From: Proteus vulgaris
Lineage (GTDB): Bacteria; Pseudomonadota; Gammaproteobacteria; Enterobacterales; Enterobacteriaceae
Assembly (NCBI RefSeq): GCF_023100685.1
Contig: NZ_CP090064.1
Span: forward strand, 2,852,001-2,916,000
Length of the DNA: 64,000 nt
Direction: 5' to 3'
Under the pieces are notes generated by a model. That model ran no database searches and was not told the origin of the DNA. It saw nothing but the letters and a program-made list of their open reading frames with translations. This document shows positions 32,578 through 41,600 of the stretch, piece after piece. Every line of letters starts with the position of its first letter. Position 1 is the first letter of the stretch. The translations under genes and the position numbers were made by a program.

Positions 32578-33546
32578 TTAAGCGCTCGGTACTGTTATTT
32601 TTGCTATTTTTCCAGTAAAACGACTTAAATCAATTGATTCACCATTAAACTGTAAGCGAGTAACAGAAGGTGCGCCTATTTTTAGTTTATAAGGTTGCTC
32701 ACCATCAAATTCCAAACGATCACCCGCTTTCTTAATACCATTAAATAAGATTTTATTTTGAGCATTACGAATTTCTAACCAACACTCACCATCAAACATT
32801 AACACTAATTGGTTTGCTATCTCTGGCGCTTGTGATGATGTTGATTCTTGTGTTGAATTTGCACGAGAAGTTGTTGATGTTGTTAACGGCGATACCGGTA
32901 ATGGAACTGTTCTAACTTCTATAGGTGCTGGTGTTGTCGTTTCAATTGTTGGTGACGTAGCAACATTACTCCCCTGAGTATCGACTAATGGCGATGCAGG
33001 TACTTGTAAATTATCACCTTCAGATGTTGACGTATTATCTAAGGTTGCTAATGGAGAATCTACCGTATTGGTGTTTTCTTGTGTACTATTTTGCCCTATG
33101 TCTTGTGATGCCATAGAGACTAATTCTTGTTGATCCGCCTGATGACCTTGCCACCACCAAACACCAACGAGTGCGACCATTACAATGACAATCACCCATG
33201 TGATTTTCATCAGCCAACCCTCACGTTTTTTGTGACGCTTACCTAATGAATAATTTTGTGTGGTTGTCATCCTAATTTGTTTCACAGGCGCTTGTTGGTC
33301 GATAAAACCAAGGATGTCTTTTTCAGGAACGCCAACTAATTTGGCGTAAGAACGCATATATCCGCGTAAGAAGGTTGGTGCAATATCAGAAGAAACGGAA
33401 TCTGTTTCAATTTCGCGAACTGTTGATAACTTCAAACAAAGTCGATCAGCAACAGTTTGTTGTGTTAGCCCTACTTTTTCTCGTGCCTGACGTAAAAGTT
33501 GACCTGCTGTTAATTTCACTTCTTCGGTTTTGTTTTCAGTATTCAT
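32578..33546 (-). CDS. rodZ: Cytoskeletal cell-shape protein RodZ
   Basis: Bitopic inner-membrane protein linking MreB to the wall-elongation machine. 322 aa from the ATG at 33546, matching the E. coli start MNTE...; an ATG 20 codons upstream adds residues absent from the family. It has an N-terminal XRE-like helix-turn-helix domain (residues 14-80), a basic GKRHKKREGWL before one membrane segment (about 114-135), a Ser/Thr-rich periplasmic linker and a C-terminal beta domain (ECWLEIRNAQNK). The linker is AT-rich and shorter than in E. coli. Confidence 0.94.
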   Translation of the reverse strand: MNTENKTEEVKLTAGQLLRQAREKVGLTQQTVADRLCLKLSTVREIETDSVSSDIAPTFLRGYMRSYAKLVGVPEKDILGFIDQQAPVKQIRMTTTQNYSLGKRHKKREGWLMKITWVIVIVMVALVGVWWWQGHQADQQELVSMASQDIGQNSTQENTNTVDSPLATLDNTSTSEGDNLQVPASPLVDTQGSNVATSPTIETTTPAPIEVRTVPLPVSPLTTSTTSRANSTQESTSSQAPEIANQLVLMFDGECWLEIRNAQNKILFNGIKKAGDRLEFDGEQPYKLKIGAPSVTRLQFNGESIDLSRFTGKIAKITVPSA

Positions 33547-33620
33547 TAGCAATCTAGGCACTGTGGCTATTGGATGTTTAACATTGATGAACTCGCAAAA
33601 GCACAAAGTACTTTAGCGTA

Positions 33621-34061
33621 TCACCGCGAATTTTTTGATATTTTATGAAAACTTTGCTGACAGACCAAATAATCTGGCGGTATATCCTCAATTAACACAC
33701 TATTATTGTTTAATAGTTTTTGTTCACAAAGGAAATTACCATAAAGCCTTAATACATTAACATTTACTGGCTTCGACTTCATCGCTAATTTGTAATAATC
33801 TAACGCTTGAATAGAATTCCCTAGTAACTGCGATGTTAATGCCATTCCTAAATTAGCTTCAGGGTGATTTGGCATCACCGATAACACTTTTTGGAAATGA
33901 TATTGTGCGGCTTGGTATTGCCTTTCAGCTAAGTAAGCATCACCTAATTGTAAACGTGTCAATACTGCAACACGTTCTTGATTGGCTGATGATTGACAAC
34001 CTAGTGTCAATAACATCAAGCCAATAGTTATAATTACTGATGATATCCTTATCATCGTCAT
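33621..34061 (-). CDS. pilW: Short TPR lipoprotein, PilW/PilF-like
   Basis: 146-aa predicted lipoprotein with lipobox LTLG-C at Cys22 and TPR units (LGDAYLAERQYQAAQYHFQKVL, EANLGMALTSQLLGNSIQALDYY). It resembles the N-terminal part of PilW/PilF, the outer-membrane lipoprotein assisting type IV pilus secretin assembly, and sits between rlmN and rodZ as in many gammaproteobacteria. Typical PilF proteins are about 250 aa, so this one keeps two to three TPRs only. No pilus genes are in the window; role uncertain. Confidence 0.8.
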   Translation of the reverse strand: MTMIRISSVIITIGLMLLTLGCQSSANQERVAVLTRLQLGDAYLAERQYQAAQYHFQKVLSVMPNHPEANLGMALTSQLLGNSIQALDYYKLAMKSKPVNVNVLRLYGNFLCEQKLLNNNSVLIEDIPPDYLVCQQSFHKISKNSR

Positions 34062-34143
34062 ATTCCTTAAATATATTCATCCTTGTTCTCTCTACTTTGC
34101 AATTATGTAATACACTTCACAAAGAAAGAGATATCCAACTGTA

Positions 34144-35325
34144 TCAGACTGCTTTTACTGAAATTAGTTCACCTTGTTGGCGTTTTTTCAGCGTACGTTT
34201 TGTGCGGTCAATAACATCACCCGCTAATTGTCCACACGCTGCATCAATATCATCACCACGCGTTTTGCGTACAATCGTTGTGAAACCATACTCCATTAAT
34301 ACTTTAGAGAAACGATCAATACGGCTATTAGAGCTACGTCCATATGGCGCGCCTGGGAACGGGTTCCATGGAATTAAGTTAATTTTACATGGTGTATCTT
34401 TTAAAAGCTCAGCTAATTGGTGAGCTTGTTCTGTGCTATCATTAATATGATCAAGCATGACATATTCAATAGTAACACGTCCCTGGTTCGCATTTGATTT
34501 AGCAATATAACGGCGAACACCTTCAAGAAACATTTCAATATTATATTTCTTGTTAATTGGTACGATTTCATCACGAATATCATCGGTTGGCGCATGTAAT
34601 GAAATAGCTAACGCTACATCAACAGCATCACCTAATTTATCTAATGCAGGTACAACACCTGATGTAGATACAGTGACACGACGTTTAGATAAACCAAAAC
34701 CAAAATCATCCATCATGATTTCAAGAGCTGGAATAACATTATTTAAATTCAGTAATGGCTCGCCCATTCCCATCATAACAACGTTAGTAATAGGACGACG
34801 CCCTGTCTCTTTTAATGAACCAATAATTTTAGCAGCACGCCACACTTGCCCAATGATTTCAGACACTTTTAGGTTACGGTTAAAACCTTGCTGTGCAGTT
34901 GAGCAGAATTTACACTCTAAAGCGCAACCGACTTGGGAGGAAACACATAACGTTGCACGATCATCTTCTGGGATATACACAGTTTCGACTTGTTGATCGC
35001 CAACTTTAATTGCCCATTTAATCGTGCCATCAGTTGAACGTTGTTCTTCAGAAACTTCAGGTGCTTTAATTTCAGCAATTTCTTTTAATTTATTGCGTAA
35101 CACCTTGTTGATATCTGTCATTTGATCAAAATCGTCATAACAGTAGTGATACATCCACTTCATAATTTGGTCAGCACGGAAAGGTTTTTCGCCCATAGAG
35201 ACAAAAAGCTCTCGCATCTGTTTACGATTTAAATCCAACAGATTAATTTTAGTTTTTTGATTCACAGTATTTTCTTTAGAAACAGCGACAGAAGCGCTTG
35301 GCGCTGGGGTGGTAGATTGGGTCAT
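34144..35325 (-). CDS. rlmN: Dual-specificity RNA methyltransferase RlmN
   Basis: Radical-SAM enzyme that makes 2-methyladenosine at 23S rRNA A2503 and at A37 of some tRNAs. 393 aa (E. coli 384). The radical-SAM cysteines are in [11 protein letters not shown] near residue 125 (CxxxCxxC). GMGEPLLN and the C-terminal methylated-cysteine region (DAACGQLAG) are present. The N-terminus carries extra Ser/Ala-rich residues before [11 protein letters not shown], so a later start cannot be excluded. First gene of the rlmN-pilW-rodZ-ispG group. Confidence 0.96.
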   Translation of the reverse strand: MTQSTTPAPSASVAVSKENTVNQKTKINLLDLNRKQMRELFVSMGEKPFRADQIMKWMYHYCYDDFDQMTDINKVLRNKLKEIAEIKAPEVSEEQRSTDGTIKWAIKVGDQQVETVYIPEDDRATLCVSSQVGCALECKFCSTAQQGFNRNLKVSEIIGQVWRAAKIIGSLKETGRRPITNVVMMGMGEPLLNLNNVIPALEIMMDDFGFGLSKRRVTVSTSGVVPALDKLGDAVDVALAISLHAPTDDIRDEIVPINKKYNIEMFLEGVRRYIAKSNANQGRVTIEYVMLDHINDSTEQAHQLAELLKDTPCKINLIPWNPFPGAPYGRSSNSRIDRFSKVLMEYGFTTIVRKTRGDDIDAACGQLAGDVIDRTKRTLKKRQQGELISVKAV

Positions 35326-35410
35326 GACATTGCCTCGTTGTTACACTATGCGGCCTGCATTAGCATGGATGCTAATGGGATACTTATATATTTGTATAAT
35401 TAAACAATAA

Positions 35411-35444
35411 ATAAAAACGCCCTGTTAATAATCAAACAGGGCGT
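35411..35444 (-). terminator. ndk terminator
   Basis: 10-bp stem ACGCCCTGTT/AACAGGGCGT with an 8-nt loop, followed on the minus strand by TTTTTATT, about 38 nt after the ndk stop. Confidence 0.9.
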
Positions 35445-35481
35445 CGCATTGTACTGTTTTTCGCGTAGAGATGCTAATAAA

Positions 35482-35907
35482 TTAGCGCGCGCAAACTTCG
35501 TTTTCAGTGAAGAAGTAGGCGATTTCACGAGCAGCAGAAGCTTCTGAATCTGAGCCATGTACCGCATTTTCAGTAAAGCTGTCAGCGTAATCAGCACGTA
35601 ATGTGCCTGCTAATGCATTGTCTGGATTAGTTGCGCCCATCAGATCACGGTGACGTTGGATCGCATTTTCACCTTCTAACACTTGAACCATAATTGGGCC
35701 AGAAGTCATAAATTCAACTAAGCCATCAAAGAATGGACGGCCTTTGTGCTCTTCATAAAAGCCTTCAGCTTGTTCGCGAGTTAAATGCAACATTTTAGCG
35801 CCAATGATGCTAAAACCTGCACTTTCAAAACGGTGGTAGATAGCACCGATAACATTTTTTTTCACTGCGTTTGGTTTGATAATAGAAAATGTGCGCTGAA
35901 TAGCCAT
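35482..35907 (-). CDS. ndk: Nucleoside diphosphate kinase
   Basis: 141-aa cytoplasmic kinase that balances nucleoside triphosphates through a phospho-histidine intermediate (His117 in NAVHGSDS). E. coli Ndk is 143 aa and aligns end to end. AGAGGTA lies upstream of ATG. A GATAAC-TTTT-GTTATC inverted repeat at 35934-35949 lies just upstream of the ribosome site and may form a leader stem. Single gene with a terminator. Confidence 0.97.
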   Translation of the reverse strand: MAIQRTFSIIKPNAVKKNVIGAIYHRFESAGFSIIGAKMLHLTREQAEGFYEEHKGRPFFDGLVEFMTSGPIMVQVLEGENAIQRHRDLMGATNPDNALAGTLRADYADSFTENAVHGSDSEASAAREIAYFFTENEVCAR

Positions 35908-36252
35908 GTCTTACCTCTAAATTATTTTATTAATGATAACTTTTGTTATCTCTTTTATCGCAGATCATGGAAAAACGAATCAAAAACCGCATTCCCTGCA
36001 AAAAATAAGGGCTCGATTATAGGAGGATAAAAATGAATTGCACAGATTGAATAGCCTTTTTTTTTAAAAAACTGTGGCAAAAAAGTTATAAATTATCGAT
36101 CTAATCACATTTTTAACGTTTCCCATGCTCAAACTGAAAAATGATAATAAAAAAGAACCGTAATGAAACGCTATTAATCATCCTTTTATCTTTATTAAAA
36201 AGCGTATTTTAGTTAAAAATCACTCGGTTCTCGTTTATCTCATCGTTTCAGT
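35908..36252. other. Intergenic region between ndk and pbpC
   Basis: 345 bp with no gene. It contains the ndk promoter/leader with the inverted repeat at 35934-35949 and a long T/A run at about 36057-36070. No clear terminator for pbpC is visible. Nothing else recognised. Confidence 0.5.
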
Positions 36253-38574
36253 TTAACGGAATATAAAATTAACCATATCCGTTTGACCACTTAAATCAAG
36301 CACCGATAATTGGTATTTACCTTGTTTCTCTAGTAAATAAGAGAACGTTTCACCATTTTCAGTCTTCCCTATTTGTTCACCATTTAAAAACCACCATTGC
36401 ATACCACTTCCACCTTGCGTAGAAACGGTTATTTCAAGATTAGTTTCACCAGGTAATGGTCTTAGTAAATCACCCGCACGAATACCCGAAATAAACAAGG
36501 GAATAATGTCCTCTTTAATTGGTGGACAAGTTTCAGAAATCAGTGGTAGTCGTTTTGCTCTATGCTCTTTTTCAGGCAACCATGCTTCTAATGCTATCGG
36601 CCATAAGGCGATATCTTTTAACTCTGCATTAGGGCAATTAGGCCCTGTGCGTTTACCTTCATTATCTAACCAAATTTTTTCGTTGATCCCCAAAATACCT
36701 TCTTGGTTATCATTTAATAAAGTTGGTGGAATGGTGTTATCTAAGATCCAACTTCGACGACTGACTCTACAATTGCTATCTTCTTTTGGTAGTGCCTTAC
36801 CTGTTGGCCAACAAATGGTTGCCGCCGTTACACTACTAGGACGTAGATCTGTCGGTGGACGCTGTTTATTTTGATAGAAATAGCCTGTGAGTAAGTTATT
36901 GACTTGATTCATAATAGGTACCGCTGTTGCAAAACCAAATTGTCCTGCAACCGGAGTGCCATCTGGCCTCCCCACCCAGACTCCAATGGTATAACGTGCA
37001 TTTACTCCAATAGACCATGCATCACGATAGCCATAACTGGTACCAGTTTTCCAAGCCAAAGGAACAACGGGGGAAATAGTACTATCTGGACGAGGTCTGG
37101 CTTCTCCAGCCAAAATACGCCTTGTGATCCACGCAGAGCCCGGTGACATTAATACCCGATTTTCGATTATCTGCTCTGGTTTAAAACGTAAAGGTGCTGT
37201 TTTTCCTTGCCTTGCCAACGCACTAAAGGCGGAAACAAGTTCATCCATACGTGTTGCTGTTCCCCCTAAAATCAGAGCTAAATTAGGTTCTGAACCATAA
37301 GGAAAGCGCATTTCAAGATGATTATGCCGCAATTTTGCTGCAAATTTCTTGGCACCATACACCTCAATAAGTTGTACTGCTGGTAGATTCAAAGAACGAC
37401 TTAAGGCTTCGCTGGCACTGACTGCACCATTGAAACCAGAGTCAAAATTACCGGGGCGATAATTATCAAATCGACGAGGTACATCTTGTAAGAGTGATTC
37501 CGCATGAATAAGCCCTTCATCTAATGCAAGTGCATAAATAAAAGGTTTTAATGTTGAACCTGGCGAGCGCCATGCGCTGATCATATCAACATGACCAAAG
37601 CGCGAATTATCATTAAAATCCGCAGAGCCAACATACCCTTTCACACTCATATCCGTATGATCAACCACTAAGATGGCCAAGGATGTTTTATCGGCTAATT
37701 GATACTTCCATTGATTGGCAATATCTTCAAGTTGTCGTTGAATATTAATATCAATCGTTGTTGTAATAACAGGCTCTCGCTTTTCGTTATACATACGACG
37801 AGCAAGCAATGGTGCCAATTGTGGCGTCTGTCTTGGTGCTAATAAAACCTGTTCTTCTTTTATTTCATCAACTTTTTCTTGTGACCATATCTGATATTCT
37901 GCCAGCCTATCTAGCACTTTATCGCGAGCAGCTTGAGCTCGTTCAGGGTATCTATCAGGTCGCAAACGACTTGGTGCTTGCGGTAATACCGCCATTAATG
38001 TTGCTTCACCTGCAGACAAATCAGCGGGCGATTTACCTAAATAAGCCCAACTTGCCGCACCAATACCTTCTAAAGTACCGCCAAAAGGTGCTCTATTGAG
38101 GTAAATCTCCAAAATTTCGTCTTTTGAGTAATACCATTCTAATTGCAAGGTACGCCAAAGCTGTTTGATTTTTCCACTCAAAGTTCGAGAATGTGGATCA
38201 ATCAGTCTAGCCACTTGCATTGATAATGTACTTCCCCCTGAGACAATCCTTCCTGAGCTCAAGTCTTGCCATGCGGCTCGTAATATTGCCATTGGGTTAA
38301 CACCTGGGTGTTGATAAAACCAACGGTCTTCATAGGTGATAAGAGCATCTAAATATTCAGGAGAAACATCTGCAAGTTTGACATGATAACGCCACACCCC
38401 CTCTTTATCAGCAAAACGCCAAAGAGGTGTACCATCTTGTGCCGTGACAATAGTTGCTATTTGAGGTTCAGGATCAGGGAGAGGCCAAATTTTGTCTGCC
38501 ATCCAGACTAAAATGGGGGTCACAAACAGAAAAATAATGATAACAGCAATAAGCCGTTTATATCCTAGTTTCAT
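36253..38574 (-). CDS. pbpC: Penicillin-binding protein 1C
   Basis: Bifunctional peptidoglycan synthase, 773 aa (E. coli 770), anchored by an N-terminal helix (residues 8-26). The glycosyltransferase domain shows EDRWFYQHPGVNP and GGSTLSMQVARL. The transpeptidase has the active serine in SPGSTLKPF, SRSLNLPA (SxN) and KTGTSYG. The C-terminal BiPBP_C domain follows. It lies 48 bp after yfhM, the E. coli pairing in which the macroglobulin and PBP1C are thought to act together after envelope attack; a hairpin lies between. Confidence 0.96.
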   Translation of the reverse strand: MKLGYKRLIAVIIIFLFVTPILVWMADKIWPLPDPEPQIATIVTAQDGTPLWRFADKEGVWRYHVKLADVSPEYLDALITYEDRWFYQHPGVNPMAILRAAWQDLSSGRIVSGGSTLSMQVARLIDPHSRTLSGKIKQLWRTLQLEWYYSKDEILEIYLNRAPFGGTLEGIGAASWAYLGKSPADLSAGEATLMAVLPQAPSRLRPDRYPERAQAARDKVLDRLAEYQIWSQEKVDEIKEEQVLLAPRQTPQLAPLLARRMYNEKREPVITTTIDINIQRQLEDIANQWKYQLADKTSLAILVVDHTDMSVKGYVGSADFNDNSRFGHVDMISAWRSPGSTLKPFIYALALDEGLIHAESLLQDVPRRFDNYRPGNFDSGFNGAVSASEALSRSLNLPAVQLIEVYGAKKFAAKLRHNHLEMRFPYGSEPNLALILGGTATRMDELVSAFSALARQGKTAPLRFKPEQIIENRVLMSPGSAWITRRILAGEARPRPDSTISPVVPLAWKTGTSYGYRDAWSIGVNARYTIGVWVGRPDGTPVAGQFGFATAVPIMNQVNNLLTGYFYQNKQRPPTDLRPSSVTAATICWPTGKALPKEDSNCRVSRRSWILDNTIPPTLLNDNQEGILGINEKIWLDNEGKRTGPNCPNAELKDIALWPIALEAWLPEKEHRAKRLPLISETCPPIKEDIIPLFISGIRAGDLLRPLPGETNLEITVSTQGGSGMQWWFLNGEQIGKTENGETFSYLLEKQGKYQLSVLDLSGQTDMVNFIFR

Positions 38575-38587
38575 TCAATCACTCAAA

Positions 38588-38616
38588 GGAAAAAGCCCTT
38601 TCCGAAGAAAGGGCTA
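38588..38616 (-). terminator. Hairpin between yfhM and pbpC
   Basis: 9-bp stem AGCCCTTTC/GAAAGGGCT with loop CGAA, followed on the minus strand by TTTTTCC. It may attenuate transcription from yfhM into pbpC. Confidence 0.75.
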
Positions 38617-38622
38617 CAAGAT

Positions 38623-41600
38623 TTAAGGAACAATATCAATCTTGGTTTCTGTTGAACCTATTGCTCGCCAATAAGGCACATACATTGATTCAACTTGTGG
38701 AGGTGGTACTTGATAGCTACCCGGTGTAACTGCTCTTGCTAAATAGAGTAATGTTGTCGGACGATATCTATCTACAGAAACTGCGGCAACAAAGCGATCA
38801 TCACGATATTCAAGGTGCTTAATATTCGCTTGCCCCATATCGTCGATAAACTCCTGTAAGTCGGCAGCACTATCACTCAAGCTTGCACTGCTTGATGCTA
38901 AGTTTTGGTTTTCGATTTCAAGACCTGCTGGTAATAAATCAACAACCAAAGCATCAGGTACATCTCTATCTGCTGAAACCTCTAGTTTCACCACCAGCAT
39001 TTCACCACTTTGTAAACGATTTGGATGAACGCGATTTCCTTTTAAATCGTAGTAACTACGATGAACATTTAACACATTACTATAAGGTGCTGGAGCTACT
39101 TTTGGATAGCCTACGATATTCATGCGAGAATAAATCGCAGCACCACCACGGTTGTTTAATTCCAACCCTTCTTGTAATTGCGTTGATGTTAATGTTTCAT
39201 TCACCGCGCGATCGCTACTGATTGCAGGGACTTGACGATTTACAGCGACTTCCCAAGGTTGCTCAGACATATTAATAAAGAAGCGACCCGCAAGATATAA
39301 AGAGTTGCTTTCTTGTGTTGAGAACCATTCACGACTCATTAAGTTATCTGATAACGTAATCATACTTGCATCACGAGATTGTGTTTCAAGATTATTTTCA
39401 CTTAATAAAGCAATAATTAACGCTTGGTCACGAATAACACTACCGTAATCACCTAACCCATAATTATATTTACGAGTTGTTGTCACACCTTCTGCAATTA
39501 AACCTTCTGCACGGCTGTTATCACCCATCAGTTTCAACGCAATACCTAACTGAACTAACGCCAAACCACTACCGGCATCATTTCGTTCAAGGTAAAGACG
39601 ACGTAATTCACCTAAAGGTGCTTTTTGCTGATTCGCTAATACAAGTGCTGCATATGCTCTGGCAGAGAAACGGGCAGCATCTTGGTTAACCGCATATTCA
39701 TAGTTAACTAAGCTTTTATCTTGTAAATAGCGTAATAAGCGATCATTAGCACGTTTTAATGGTTCCGCCGGAACAGCATAACCTTGTTGTGAAGCGCGGA
39801 ATAAGAAGTCAGTAGCATAGGCTGTTAACCAATACTCTTCACGCCCATCTTGGCTCCATAAAGAGAATCCGCCCTCTGCTTTTTGCATTGTCAGCAGGTG
39901 CGCAATACCTTTTTCAATTGCCAATTTTCTATCCGCATCAGTTTGCGTTTTAATTCCTAATTGCTTCAACTCTTTTTCTGTTGAATATAAAGAAGGATAA
40001 AGCCCACTGACGGTTTGTTCTAAGCAACCATAAGGGTAAGCAAACAACTCTCTTACATAACGTGAAATTTGTAATGGAGGACGACTTGTCAGTAATAATT
40101 CACCTTCAAGCGTTGAGTTATTAAAACGATTTAAAACGTCTGTTGGCAAGCGCCACGTCTCACCATCTTGTAACGTACTTGCATAATGAAGTGTTTCTGC
40201 CGGATAAGCAGGACGAACGCCTATATTCCATGTGTTGTGGTAAGGCTTAATTTCTTCACCGGGTACTTTAATACCATAAATAGATAGTGAGAATTCGCCT
40301 TGACCAAAGCCATGTTTTGCTTTTACTGGGATCTGAACTTGGGTACGTTCACCTTTCGTCAGCGATACTGTTTTACTTTCTGCACCACCTAATCCTACCA
40401 GACCAGAAGCGGTGTAATTTAACGTAATAGATTGTGCATCATCCGTTAGATTGGTTAAATCTAAAGATAACAGCGCATTATCACCACCCGCCATAAATCG
40501 AGGTAATGAAAGTTGAGTCACTAAAGGTGCCGCAATAACCACTTTACCTTCTTGACTACCGAATTTATCAGCTGTCCAAGCTTGCGCCATTAAACGAACT
40601 TCGCCATTAAATTCAGGAATAGGTAAAGAAACTTCACCCTCACCTTGGGCATTTAATTTTACAGGTGCTGTTTGTTGAGCAATGATTTGCACATCAGTTA
40701 ATGGTTTTTTACCACCACGAGATAGCGCGGCAGCTTCACCACCATCACCACCAAAGCGTAAGTTCGCTAAACGACCCTGCCCTTCAATTAATTGTCCATA
40801 AACATCATATTGATCGATGCTGTAACGTTTACGACCAAAGAAAGCATCGTAAGGATCAGGTGTTTTATACTCTGTAATATTTAATACGCCCGTATCTACC
40901 GCAGAAACCAATACATTAATATTTTCAGGTAATGGCTGACCTGCAACTGGATTCGCTTTAATGCGGATTTTTAAATCTTGATTTGGACGAATTTTTTCAG
41001 GTGCATCAAGTGAAATATCAATACGGCGATTTTTATCCTGTAATGGTAAATGTAAAATACCAACAGCACGTTTTACAGTCGCTTGTTTTGACGTATCACC
41101 AGGTCTTACAACAACAGATGTCAGATAGAGATCGTGTCTTGCCCACTCTTTATTAATCGGCACTTCAACATCGAGTCCTTTTTCTGGCACATCAATTTCT
41201 TGCCACCATAAAGGCCCATTACTTGATTCTAATAAGATATAACCTTTACCCGGATGAGGAGCAACAATATTTAACTTCACTTTCTCGCCCGGTAAATAAC
41301 CGTCTTTATCCAGTTTTAGTTTAACTTGGTCTGGTCTTACAGCACCTGTTCCACCAGTGTTATCCATCCAAGAATAACCTGCCCAAAAACGTAGGCTACT
41401 GACTAATTCTGTTTTAGGATCGACCACTTCAATACGATAAGAACCCCATTCAACCGGGAAGGCCACTTTTGCAGTGCCATCTTTTGCAATCTTGATTGTT
41501 TGCTCATCCATTTGCAGATCTTTTTCGTTATAGCCAGATTCCCAGCCATTCGAACTAGACCAACGCCAGTAATAATCATGACGTTCATAGATAAACTTCA

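Noticed and set aside
36506..37146. Plus-strand frames of 122 and 80 codons inside pbpC
   Set aside because: pbpC is intact and conserved on the other strand; these are antisense shadows.
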